Origin: Armatimonadota bacterium
GTDB taxonomy: Bacteria > Armatimonadota > Zipacnadia > Zipacnadales > JABUFB01
Direction: 5' to 3'
NCBI GenBank assembly: GCA_013314775.1
Contig: JABUFB010000009.1
Coordinates: forward strand, 62,001 to 126,000
DNA: 64,000 nt
Position numbers and translations under genes: made by a program. Numbering within the stretch: the first letter of the stretch is position 1; each line of letters begins with the position of its first letter. This document shows positions 34,405 to 42,856 of this stretch, in pieces. The notes under the pieces are model-generated. The model did not search any database. It was not told the origin of the DNA and worked only from the letters and a program-made list of their open reading frames with translations.

Positions 34405-36043
34405 CGTTGGGTTGGATCGCACACTCAAGTGCTTCGGCAAGAAGGGCCGGATCAATTTCCTGCAGCAGGCGCACATTGCCGATTTGCGGCACCAGCGGAA
34501 GACGCAGCCGACCCGAAGCGATCTTCTTGTCCTGCAGGAGCGCGGATTTCGCAGATTCCACGTCCAGCGCGGGAGCGCTGACGGGGAGACCGATACGTTT
34601 CAGCAGATCCACCTGGCGCTGCGCCGTCTCTTCATCCGAGATTCCCATTCGGACCGCCAGCCACGCTTCGGCAACCATGCCGATCGCCACGGCCTCCCCG
34701 TGCCTCAGGTCCCAATCCCCGGCTGCTTTCTCCACCGCATGGCCCACCGTATGTCCGTAGTTGAGACAGGCGCGCGCCCCACGGTCCAGCGGGTCCTGTT
34801 CAACGAACTTCGCCTTTATCTGACAGTTCCGGGCCACCACATACCTCACGGCAACGTCATCAAGACCCAGGAATGCCTCCACCTGCGTCTCCAGGTATTT
34901 GAACAGCGCGGCGTCAGCGATTGCAGCATGTTTGACGACCTCGGCCAGCCCGGCGCGCAGGTCGCGTTTGGGTAGTGTCGTGAGGGTCTCCGTGTCCACC
35001 ACCACGCCACAAGGCTGGTAGAAGGCGCCAATCAGGTTCTTCCCGCGGGGGTGGTTCACGGCCACCTTGCCGCCGATGCTTGCGTCAACCTGAGCCAGGA
35101 GCGTGGTAGGCAGTTGCGCGAAGCCGATTCCGCGGCGGTACGTGGCTGCGACGAAGCCGGCCAGATCCCCCACAACTCCCCCCCCAAGAGCATAGACCAT
35201 CCCCCCCGAATCGATCCCGGCATCAATCAGCGCATCGTACAGGCGCGAGGCAACCTCGAGAGACTTCGCCTGTTCGCCTTCCGGTACGCAGACAAGCTGC
35301 GCCTCCCATCCACCTCGCGCCAGCCCTTCCAGCACGCCGTCTCCATAGAGAGCGGCCACGGGCTCCGTTGACACGACCAGGCACCGTGCGCCAGGCTTCT
35401 GAACGGGGCATAGCTTGTGTAGTGCCCGGTAAGCTCCACGCTGCACGTGAATGGAGTACTGGCCGTTCCCGGCGTTCACCGGGACTCGGAAGGAGCACTT
35501 CGCATAGAGCACTGAGCGCGGATCAGCCGCCAGCGCTTGACAGATGCCATCAAGCACCAGGTTTCGGTCATCGACATCAGAGGAGACCTGCGCATCGGCT
35601 TTCGAATAAGCTTCGGCCCGCGCGGCAAGCAGGTCTCGGACGCGCTGGAGCGGATCGTCGCACTCCAGCAGCGGCCGGTCCCCCCGGCGGCCTGTGCGGC
35701 GGATGATGGTCTCGGGGCTCGCCCGCAGGCAGATGATCGGCCCGGCTTCCCGCATGGCCTGCACGTTTTCCTCCCGCAGCATCATCCCGCCGCCGGTGGA
35801 TACCACTGCAGGCCCCCTGCTAATGGCTTTGCGCAGAGCCTCCGTCTCCAATGCCCGGAACGAATCCTCGCCGTCGCGGGCGAAGATATCCGGAATGCTT
35901 CGCCCGCTCAGTGACTCCACGATCTCGTCGGTATCAACGAAAGGCAGGGCCAGGCGGGACGCGAGACGCCGCCCGGTGGTGGTCTTCCCGGTTCCCATGA
36001 AACCCGTGAGGAATAGTGCGCGCGCAGGAGGCAGCAGGTCCAA
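34394..36043 (-). CDS. aroKB: Shikimate kinase - 3-dehydroquinate synthase fusion
   Basis: A 549-residue bifunctional enzyme of the shikimate pathway. Residues 1 to about 170 are shikimate kinase (P-loop GFMGTGKTT, VDTDEIVES, STGGGMML, RPLL); the remainder is 3-dehydroquinate synthase (GGGVVGDLAGFVAATYRRGI, LPTTLLAQVDASIGGKVAVNH, KNLIGAFYQP, LNYGHTVGHAVEKAAG). The start is TTG 36043, abutting the aroC stop (TAATTG) with GGGAGGA upstream. Fused AroK-AroB is known in some deep-branching bacteria such as Thermotoga. Steps on either side of the two activities, except AroC, are not in the window. Confidence 0.95.
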   Translation of the reverse strand: MDLLPPARALFLTGFMGTGKTTTGRRLASRLALPFVDTDEIVESLSGRSIPDIFARDGEDSFRALETEALRKAISRGPAVVSTGGGMMLREENVQAMREAGPIICLRASPETIIRRTGRRGDRPLLECDDPLQRVRDLLAARAEAYSKADAQVSSDVDDRNLVLDGICQALAADPRSVLYAKCSFRVPVNAGNGQYSIHVQRGAYRALHKLCPVQKPGARCLVVSTEPVAALYGDGVLEGLARGGWEAQLVCVPEGEQAKSLEVASRLYDALIDAGIDSGGMVYALGGGVVGDLAGFVAATYRRGIGFAQLPTTLLAQVDASIGGKVAVNHPRGKNLIGAFYQPCGVVVDTETLTTLPKRDLRAGLAEVVKHAAIADAALFKYLETQVEAFLGLDDVAVRYVVARNCQIKAKFVEQDPLDRGARACLNYGHTVGHAVEKAAGDWDLRHGEAVAIGMVAEAWLAVRMGISDEETAQRQVDLLKRIGLPVSAPALDVESAKSALLQDKKIASGRLRLPLVPQIGNVRLLQEIDPALLAEALECAIQPNDER

Positions 36044-37234
36044 TTAGCCAGCATCCTCCCGCGACCAGAACTGCCGGCGGTCCAGCCGGTACTCCTCCAA
36101 GGACCGTCTCAAGTCGTCCACATGTGAACTCCCGAACATCTCCAGCAGCGCCCGAGCCAGCTCGATGGAGACCTCTGCCTCGCCCACAACCGCCGCCGCA
36201 GGTACCGCGCAGACATCGCTGCGCTCGGAATGAGCCGGTGCTGCTCGCATGGTGTCCGTATCCACCGACTCCAGCGGTCGCGTGAGCGTGGGGATCGGCT
36301 TCATCGCTGCGCGGACGATGATGGGTTCCCCGTTGCTCATGCCGCCTTCTACGCCCCCCGCATTGTTCGTCGACCGGGCGAAGGGCCACGGGCCGTCGCC
36401 AACGGTGATTGCATCGTGTACCTGCGATCCTGGAAGTCCCGCCACGGCGAATCCCAGCCCAATTTCCACACCCTTGATCGCCGGAATGCTCATCAGGGCC
36501 GAGGCCAGGCGCGCGTCCAGTCGCCTGTCGGCGGCGACGTGGCTTCCGAGGCCCGGCGGCACGCCGATTGCGCGCACTTCGAAGACCCCGCCCAGTGTAT
36601 CCCCCGCAGTCCTGGCACGATCGATGGCGCACCGCATGGCCTGAGCGGCGGCCGCGTCGGGACAGCTCACATCCGATTCCTCGGCGGCAGCTATCGTTCG
36701 CGGGCACCAGTCGGATGGTGGGCGCCAGGACACTGGGCCAATACGGCACACAACGCTTGCGACCCTGATTCCCACCAGTGTCAACAGGGATCTGCAGATC
36801 GCTCCCACGGCGACGCGGGCCGCGGTCTCTCGGGCGCTTGACCTCTCGAGAATGTTGCGCATGTCCCGCTGGCGGTATTTGGTGGCGCCGGCAAGGTCCG
36901 CATGTCCAGGCCTTGGAACGTGAACCCTACGCCCCGAAGACCAGTTCTCCCCGGGCGTGTCGGCCGACATTTCGTCGGTCCAATTGGCCCAGTCACGATT
37001 CCGGATGATGACCGCGACAGGTCCGCCCAGCGTCTTGCCGTGGCGAACGCCCGCTGTGATCTCAGCGCGATCTGTCTCAATGCGCATGCGCCCGCCGCGG
37101 CCGTAGCCTTTCTGGCGCCGTGCCAGGTCACGGTCGATTATGTCCGCGCTTACAGGCAGCCCGGACGGCAAGCCCTCGATAAGCGCCGTGAGCTGAGGCC
37201 CGTGGGATTCCCCGGCGGTCATAGTGCGCAGCAC
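36044..37234 (-). CDS. aroC: Chorismate synthase
   Basis: Forms chorismate from EPSP with reduced FMN, the last common step of aromatic synthesis. The 396-residue protein begins VLRTMTAGESHGP, the family N-terminus, so GTG 37234 (AAAGGATT upstream) is the start rather than in-frame codons further up. Other motifs: RRQKGYGRGGRMRIE, SGRRVHVPRPGHADLAGA, RSSARETAARVAVGA, GVEIGLGF, NNAGGVEGGMSNGEPI and KPIPTL. It sits between pilQ and aroK-aroB with a 90-base gap to pilQ that holds a hairpin. Confidence 0.96.
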   Translation of the reverse strand: MLRTMTAGESHGPQLTALIEGLPSGLPVSADIIDRDLARRQKGYGRGGRMRIETDRAEITAGVRHGKTLGGPVAVIIRNRDWANWTDEMSADTPGENWSSGRRVHVPRPGHADLAGATKYRQRDMRNILERSSARETAARVAVGAICRSLLTLVGIRVASVVCRIGPVSWRPPSDWCPRTIAAAEESDVSCPDAAAAQAMRCAIDRARTAGDTLGGVFEVRAIGVPPGLGSHVAADRRLDARLASALMSIPAIKGVEIGLGFAVAGLPGSQVHDAITVGDGPWPFARSTNNAGGVEGGMSNGEPIIVRAAMKPIPTLTRPLESVDTDTMRAAPAHSERSDVCAVPAAAVVGEAEVSIELARALLEMFGSSHVDDLRRSLEEYRLDRRQFWSREDAG

Positions 37235-37260
37235 GTCCGGCAATCCTTTCCTACTATGCA

Positions 37261-37293
37261 CGAACGGCACCAGCATGCAGCTCGTGCCGTTCG
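37261..37293 (-). other. 10-bp perfect inverted repeat between pilQ and aroC
   Basis: CGAACGGCAC (37261-37270) and GTGCCGTTCG (37284-37293) are exact reverse complements around 13 bases that include the palindrome GCATGC. It lies 27 bases upstream of the aroC start, after the pilQ stop. With no T-run it is more likely an mRNA processing or stabilising hairpin separating pilus and aro messages than a full terminator. Confidence 0.5.
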
Positions 37294-37324
37294 CAATCCG
37301 GCTGACCCCACCCACATCCCGCTG

Positions 37325-39661
37325 CTACGGTGCGGGGATGTCGCGCATGATGCGCGGAGTGACGAAGATCAGAAGCTCGGAATTCTGAGTGTTGTCACGA
37401 ACTGATTTGAAGAGCTTCCCAATGATCGGGATCTCCGAAAGCAGAGGCGTGCTACGGGTGTTGTATCGCCGCTGCTTGCGGATCATGCCTCCGAGAACGA
37501 TGGTCTCCCCATCGGCCACGGTTACCTGGGTCTCGACCTCCTGCGATGCCACGATCGGTACCTGCTCGCCATTGGGGCCCACAACGACGCCCGTCTGATC
37601 TTCCATGATCGGCGTCAGGTACATCGTCACCGTGTCATCCGCATTGATGCGCGGGGTGACCTCAAGCGTCTGCTCGATGTCGACCTCATCTTCCTCGAAC
37701 TCCACGTCTCGGCGCCCAGCTTCATTGTAGGTAATGGAGGCTGAGAAGTATGGAATCGTGGTGTAGAAGGAGATGTACGCGGGCACATTGTTCTGCGTGG
37801 TCACGTGCGGCTCGTTGATGATCTGGCCACGGTTCATGTTCTCGAGGACCCCCAGAGTGGCCTCGAACTTGCCCTGCGCCCAGCGGACAACGTTATTTAC
37901 GGCCTCACCCGGAGCGAACCCGAGGTTGAAGAACTCGAGACTTCCATTGGATACGAACCAGTCGATACCGAAGGCGTTGTCTTCTGTGACGTCCACCTCA
38001 ATGAACTTGGTCGAGATCTCGACCTGTTTCACGGGCTGATCGAGGATCGCCAGCACTTCCCGAAGCTGATCGATAGCGGCTGGATCTCCGGACACCAGGA
38101 GCGAGTTTTGGGGCATGTAAGCGATGATCGATTCAACGCCCTCCGGCCGCATCCCCAGGCCCTGGCCCTGGCCGCCTCGACCACCAAACTGGGTGCCTCC
38201 CGTACTCCGACCACTGCCGCGACCACCAGTGCCGAACCCGCCCTGGGTGCCCCCTGCACCCCGGCCGAGGCCGCCGCCGAGCTCAAGTCCCTGCATCCAG
38301 AGTTCGTCCGCACCCCGGCCGCCTGCACCGGTAATCGCGTTATTGACGCCGCCTGCGCGAGCTCTGCGGCCCGGCGAATACTGGTTGCCGGGGCGCATGT
38401 AGTTCGCTTCAGCCACTGTCCCACCGAGCAAGGTGGCGAGGTATGCGGGGTCAGCGTACTTCACGGGAATAAGCGTGGTGCTGAGTTCCCGGATTTCGCC
38501 CTGCGGAGCCGACCCCGAAGGCGCCGGAGCTGCGGCAGGAGTAGCGGCCCCTGCGTAGGCGGGAGCGGCCAACTCGCCACCGGGCAACTGCGCGAACTCG
38601 TTCCCATCCGGCTTGGTTGTCTCAGGTCCGGTCGGTTCAGTAGCAGCGCCGAGTTTTGTAGCCTCTTCCCCACTTGCGGCAGGTGCAGCCGCGGACGGCC
38701 CGATCTTGGGCGGCGTCGCGGGCGCAACGGGAACCGCGGAAGCCCCCGGAGCGAGAGCGGACGCGCTTACACTCGGCGCGACCACCGCTGTTCTGCCTCC
38801 CGGAGTGATAACCGGCGCGGGACCGCCTTTGGATCGGTTCACAGGAACCGCGGGCACCGAAGGCCTACCGGCCGCCGCGATACCGAGGTGCCCTAGCGCC
38901 GACACTCCAGGCTGAAGGTTGGCGGCAGTGGCTGGGGCGGTACCTGTTGACGGTACTCGCGATGCGGCAGGAATCGAGCCCACCGACGGAACTTGGACGC
39001 GGCTGGGCGATCCTACCGGAGCCGTCACAGCGGCGACCGTCGTCATGGGAGCGGGACCAGCGGCCGGTGGCGCCGCCGGGATCGGAGCGGGAACGTATCC
39101 AGCCGCCAGCGGTGCCTGCTGAGCTGCAGGTCGGGTGATCGCAACCGGGCTCACGCAGGCCACCGGGGCCGAGGCCGGTCCAGCGCCGCTCGCAGGAGCC
39201 ACCGGTGCCATAACCTTGGTGGGCAGCGAAGCCCCGGTACGGGCCGGCACTGCAGGCTTCGGAGGTATCGTGACGGGGACCGACGCCGCGGCGCCCGCTC
39301 CGGGATTTCGGAGCAGAGCGCCCGCGGGCAGCTCCCGCGCCGTCACAATGTACCCCGAGTCTTCTTTGTACCAGAAGAGCCCGGCGCTCAGCGCGATATA
39401 GCGCAGGGCGTCTTCGACGCTAACATTGCGCAGGTTCACGCTCTCGATGGTCCCAGTGACATCCTGGCCAACCACGATGTTGACTCCCGACGCCTCTGAG
39501 AGCATTGTCATGACTTCAGAAATCGGAGCGTCCTTGATGTTCAGGTTGATAGGCGGACTGCTCGATGCAGTCTCGTCCGCCGACGCCCCGGCGCACACCA
39601 GGATCATGGCTGCGATCGATGCTGCGAGGACACCTAGGGTGTGGATGGATGGCTTGGCCAT
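37325..39661 (-). CDS. pilQ: Type IV pilus secretin PilQ
   Basis: Forms the outer-membrane ring through which the pilus passes. The 778-residue protein (ATG 39661, GGGAGGGG upstream) has a signal peptide, an STN/N0 domain (INLNIKDAPISEVMTMLSEA, about 45-115), a very long Ala/Pro/Thr-rich linker of about 280 residues, a Gly-rich stretch (GGLGRGAGGTQGGFGTGGRG) inside an N1/N3-type domain, and the secretin core with VKQVEISTKFIEVDVTED, VPAYISFYTTIPYF, LEVTPRINADDTVTMYLTPI, VADGETIVLGGMIRK and PLLSEIPIIGKLFKS...LLIFVTPRIM. These last motifs are diagnostic. It is preceded by pilM-N-O-P-like genes and an STN protein. Confidence 0.95.
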   Translation of the reverse strand: MAKPSIHTLGVLAASIAAMILVCAGASADETASSSPPINLNIKDAPISEVMTMLSEASGVNIVVGQDVTGTIESVNLRNVSVEDALRYIALSAGLFWYKEDSGYIVTARELPAGALLRNPGAGAAASVPVTIPPKPAVPARTGASLPTKVMAPVAPASGAGPASAPVACVSPVAITRPAAQQAPLAAGYVPAPIPAAPPAAGPAPMTTVAAVTAPVGSPSRVQVPSVGSIPAASRVPSTGTAPATAANLQPGVSALGHLGIAAAGRPSVPAVPVNRSKGGPAPVITPGGRTAVVAPSVSASALAPGASAVPVAPATPPKIGPSAAAPAASGEEATKLGAATEPTGPETTKPDGNEFAQLPGGELAAPAYAGAATPAAAPAPSGSAPQGEIRELSTTLIPVKYADPAYLATLLGGTVAEANYMRPGNQYSPGRRARAGGVNNAITGAGGRGADELWMQGLELGGGLGRGAGGTQGGFGTGGRGSGRSTGGTQFGGRGGQGQGLGMRPEGVESIIAYMPQNSLLVSGDPAAIDQLREVLAILDQPVKQVEISTKFIEVDVTEDNAFGIDWFVSNGSLEFFNLGFAPGEAVNNVVRWAQGKFEATLGVLENMNRGQIINEPHVTTQNNVPAYISFYTTIPYFSASITYNEAGRRDVEFEEDEVDIEQTLEVTPRINADDTVTMYLTPIMEDQTGVVVGPNGEQVPIVASQEVETQVTVADGETIVLGGMIRKQRRYNTRSTPLLSEIPIIGKLFKSVRDNTQNSELLIFVTPRIMRDIPAP

Positions 39662-39796
39662 GGGCCCCTCCCTGCGTTTCATTCTCCGACGGGTCGCCGC
39701 CGGCCGCAGTTCGTTTTGTGCGCATTTCCGGCAATCGTGAGCAGGTTCGCCCGAAGGCACCTGCGGTCCCGTCCAGCCCCCGCGCGACAGGCAAGC

Positions 39797-40597
39797 TTAG
39801 TAGTTGCTGCGGCTGCTGCTGCGACTGCTGCTTCTGCTGCTACCGTAGTCACTGCTGCCCCGGCTGCTGCCCCGGCTGCTACCACCCCGGCTGCTGCTGC
39901 CATACCCACTACTCCCGTAGCCGCTGCTGCCGTAGCCGCCACTGCTACCATATCCACCGCCGCCCTCACCACTCATGTCGTAGATCACGTCATCGGCCTG
40001 AATGGCGTAGCCCACCGTCTCCGGGCTGGCGCGGAACAGCGGGATCACGATGAAGTGCATGGGGCGCTGTTCGGGGGTCATGGTGCCCGTGGTCATGCCC
40101 AGGGTGTTGAGGCCCGTGGTGGGCGCGCCGCCTCGTCCCGGCGGCGTGCCGAAACCGCTGGTGGGGCCAGGCATCTGCATGCCGGGGATCCCTGTAGGTG
40201 CGGGACCGGCGAATCCCCCGGGGCCACCGGGCATGCCCATATCCATTCCGGGGAACTGGGCGAAGGTCAGATCTCCGCCCGGGGCTCCCGCGGCTGCTGA
40301 GATCACCCATGTGCCGTTGCGATCCTCAGCCTGAAGGCCGGCCCGCGACACGAGGGTAGCCAGCGCGCTCTCAGGCGTTGCATCCCAGAGCGTCGCGCTG
40401 ACCACGAGCGTCCCCAGCTCGGCGGGGAGAACGTAGTTGATACCGAAATTCTTCTTGAGCGTTGCCAGCGCGTCAGAAAGCGGCTTGTCCTGCCACGTGA
40501 TCGACAGGGTATCGCCTTGCCCGCCTGCCCAACTGGTCATGCTCAATATAAGCAGGAGCGCCATCGCCACGAATACACTCAGCCAACCTCTTGTCAC
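39797..40597 (-). CDS. Exported STN-domain protein with Gly-Tyr-Ser / Ser-Arg low-complexity tail
   Basis: A 266-residue protein between the PilP-like gene and pilQ. GTG 40597 follows AGAGGTGATT; a signal peptide ends SMTSWAGG. The folded part is one STN/N0-type domain (LSITWQDKPLSDALATLKKN, closing AGLQAEDRNGTWVIS), as at secretin N-termini. A Gly/Met/Pro-rich linker, a small strand region (MHFIVIPLFRASPETVGYAI) and a tail of GYGSS repeats passing into SSRGSS/SSSR repeats follow. It may be a separate N0 module or a gatekeeper/pilotin-like partner of PilQ. I know no named family with this architecture. Confidence 0.82.
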   Translation of the reverse strand: MTRGWLSVFVAMALLLILSMTSWAGGQGDTLSITWQDKPLSDALATLKKNFGINYVLPAELGTLVVSATLWDATPESALATLVSRAGLQAEDRNGTWVISAAAGAPGGDLTFAQFPGMDMGMPGGPGGFAGPAPTGIPGMQMPGPTSGFGTPPGRGGAPTTGLNTLGMTTGTMTPEQRPMHFIVIPLFRASPETVGYAIQADDVIYDMSGEGGGGYGSSGGYGSSGYGSSGYGSSSRGGSSRGSSRGSSDYGSSRSSSRSSSRSNY

Positions 40598-40646
40598 GGC
40601 AATCACCTCTATAGCGCGGAGGCAAGCCCCGCGATTGTCGCCCAAG

Positions 40647-41705
40647 CTACTGCATTGGAGCTCCAGGCATCCCGGGCATCGGCATCTCGCCCGGGCCCAT
40701 CTCTCCGCCTGGGCCCGGGGCCATCATGCCGCCACCACCGGTCGCACCAGCCCCGGCACCCGGAAGGAGATCCCGTCTCTCCCCGGGTATGATGCGTCCG
40801 GCTTCCTGTTCTTCCCGGTAATGCTCAGCCAGCGTGCGCCTGCCGTGGGACACTCGTTCCTGACGGCTCCGCGGCTCAGCGCGCTTGCGAACCCTCTCGC
40901 CAGTGACTGGATTCTGCAGTGTGACCGCATCAGGCTCGACGGAAATGACACGCCAGGTCTGCGTGCGCTCGCTGGCGCGGTCCTCCACCCGGAGTGTCTG
41001 CCCCGGCTTGAGTATTCGTGTACGCCCGGTGGGATCCTCCCAGGTGGCGAAGGCCCGCCCGGGGGCGCCGGCACCGGTGTCATCCGCCGGCCACATGATA
41101 CTGCTTATGCGCACCAGATCAGCCGTAGCGGACGGATTGGGCGGAAGTGGCTGAGGAGGTGCGGCCGGAATGGATGCCTGGGGAAGGCGCTTGACGTACC
41201 CGATCGGCAGGGCATTCCAGTCCGGTCCGTATTTGGTCGCTCGGGTCACGAACTTTTCCTCAGGTTCTGGCGTATCAAGGGGCACGAAGGGATTCGCCCG
41301 GGACGGTTCCAGGGGCGGGGCAGGTGCAGAGGTTCCGCCGCCGCCACCCCCGGGGGCAGCACCCATTCCGGGACCGCCCATTCCGGGACCACCCATTCCG
41401 GCTTCCATTCCCCCTCCAGGGGGTCCGCCTGGGCCGCCAGGCGCCATTGCGCCACCGGGAGGGCCACCAGGACCGCCCGGAGCCATCGCTCCACCCGGAG
41501 CTCCGCCCGCGCCGGGCTCGGCTGCTGGTGCCCCGCCGCTTGGGGGTGCGCCGGCATCGGCAGCACCGGCCTCATCGTCCTGCGCATACGCAACGTTCGC
41601 GGGCTGCATGCCGGGAAGCACGAACCAGAAGGCGCACACTGCAGCCACGACGAGGACGAAGATGCCCGCAGCTACTGCAGCTCTTGCCAGTTGCTCTCTG
41701 TCCAC
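40647..41705 (-). CDS. pilP: PilP-like pilus assembly protein with Gly/Pro/Met-rich linker
   Basis: A 352-residue protein in the PilP position. One N-terminal helix (about 9-32, VAAGIFVLVVAAVCAFWFVL), a 75-residue Gly/Pro/Ala/Met region with tandem GGPGGPPGG blocks, then NPFVPLDTPEPEEKF and a small beta domain (RAFATWEDPTGRTRILKPGQ, WRVISVEPDAVTLQN) that fits the periplasmic PilP fold, which binds PilNO and the secretin. A second Gly/Met/Pro tail ends the protein. Start is GTG 41705 behind GAGGAGA. Assignment rests on position and the C-terminal pattern; direct similarity to proteobacterial PilP is weak, and there is no lipobox. Confidence 0.7.
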   Translation of the reverse strand: MDREQLARAAVAAGIFVLVVAAVCAFWFVLPGMQPANVAYAQDDEAGAADAGAPPSGGAPAAEPGAGGAPGGAMAPGGPGGPPGGAMAPGGPGGPPGGGMEAGMGGPGMGGPGMGAAPGGGGGGTSAPAPPLEPSRANPFVPLDTPEPEEKFVTRATKYGPDWNALPIGYVKRLPQASIPAAPPQPLPPNPSATADLVRISSIMWPADDTGAGAPGRAFATWEDPTGRTRILKPGQTLRVEDRASERTQTWRVISVEPDAVTLQNPVTGERVRKRAEPRSRQERVSHGRRTLAEHYREEQEAGRIIPGERRDLLPGAGAGATGGGGMMAPGPGGEMGPGEMPMPGMPGAPMQ

Positions 41706-41768
41706 GGTGGCGTCTCCTCAAGACGGGTGCGTAACTGCCACTATCACAGGCCCGAACGTCAGACCGAA

Positions 41769-42746
41769 CTATTCATCTCCGCCGCCGGCGTCTCCACCGC
41801 CGCCGCCCATGTCCCCCGGTGGCGGCCCAGCTGCGCCCCCTCCGGGAGGTCCGCCAGGGCCTGCTCCTCCGGGCGGCATACCCATTTCCATGCCGCCCCC
41901 GGGAGGACCTCCTGGTCCACCCATTCCTGGAGGCCCGCCGGGGCCACCCATTCCTGGAGGCCCGCCGGGGCCACCCATGCCGGGCGCACCGCCCATGCCG
42001 CCCGCCGCTCCTCCTGCTGCAGCCCCGCCTCCTGTGTCAGGCGTCTCGCACGCGAGCCACACACTCAGAATGAGGGGGGCGACCATGATTTCGTCGTCTG
42101 GCCGGTCAAGAACCTCTCGCACCCGATCGTACAAATCCGTATCCATCATTTCCCTGAGCCGGACCAGCCCCAGATGATGGATCGTAAGGATGCGCGGGAA
42201 GTTGCGCAGTGACTTGTAGAGCCGCTCAATATCGGCGAGGGTGCCGGCAATCCACAAGGGGTTGTTTCCGCCGCCAGCCACAGTTTGTCCCCCACCGCTA
42301 GGTGCTCCCAGCGGGAACTCGATCCACGCGGTGTTGGCCGGGTAAGGCTCCATCGGAGGTTCCCAGCCGGGATGTCCCTCGATGATCACGCAACCGCTGT
42401 CTTCGACGAACTTCTCAATGAGCTGCGGCAAGTCCTCGCGCACCTCGCGCCAGAGGTTGACCATCGCGATGAGCGGGTGCCCCATAGACAGCGGGATGCT
42501 GCGCTCGTCGAGCTTCTGGGCAAGGGACTCGTGGGAAGTCTCCCATTCGCGCTTGACCTTTTCGAGGTTCTGCTCGGCCTCCTCTTTCTGGTCGGCCTTT
42601 TTCTGCTCCTCGGAAATCTGGGCCTCCACTCCGGCGATCTCAGCCTGCTTTGGCTTGACCATGAACCAGTAGCCGGCGAATGCAACACCCAGTACGAGGA
42701 TGATGCCTACAGGGCCCAGCACGAATGGCGGTATTTTCCCAAGCAT
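41769..42746 (-). CDS. pilO: PilO-like pilus alignment protein with Gly/Met/Pro tail
   Basis: A 325-residue bitopic membrane protein: helix 7-29 (PFVLGPVGIILVLGVAFAGYW), then a coiled coil (KPKQAEIAGVEAQISEEQKK onward), then the ferredoxin-like PilO core (ERSIPLSMGHPLIAMVNLWR ... GTLADIERLYKSLRNFPRIL), and a Gly/Met/Pro/Ala tail of about 65 residues. The DNA for the tail includes an exact tandem 27-base duplication (41917-41943, 41944-41970). PilO pairs with PilN to span the periplasm under the secretin. ATG 42746 follows GAGGAG. Confidence 0.82.
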   Translation of the reverse strand: MLGKIPPFVLGPVGIILVLGVAFAGYWFMVKPKQAEIAGVEAQISEEQKKADQKEEAEQNLEKVKREWETSHESLAQKLDERSIPLSMGHPLIAMVNLWREVREDLPQLIEKFVEDSGCVIIEGHPGWEPPMEPYPANTAWIEFPLGAPSGGGQTVAGGGNNPLWIAGTLADIERLYKSLRNFPRILTIHHLGLVRLREMMDTDLYDRVREVLDRPDDEIMVAPLILSVWLACETPDTGGGAAAGGAAGGMGGAPGMGGPGGPPGMGGPGGPPGMGGPGGPPGGGMEMGMPPGGAGPGGPPGGGAAGPPPGDMGGGGGDAGGGDE

Positions 42747-42856
42747 AGATGGTAACTCCTCGATACCGTCAAGCCCTGTTCTTGGGGCGGCAAGTCAGCA
42801 TTGCACTCCAGCTCAAGTCGGGACACAACCGCGCTGCGTCACAGTCCGCGTGTAGT

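Noticed and set aside
40437-42212. Long plus-strand frames across pilP and pilO giving Pro-rich proteins
   Set aside because: The Pro-rich reading is the complement of Gly-rich tails; the minus-strand frames have ribosome sites, membrane helices and operon context.
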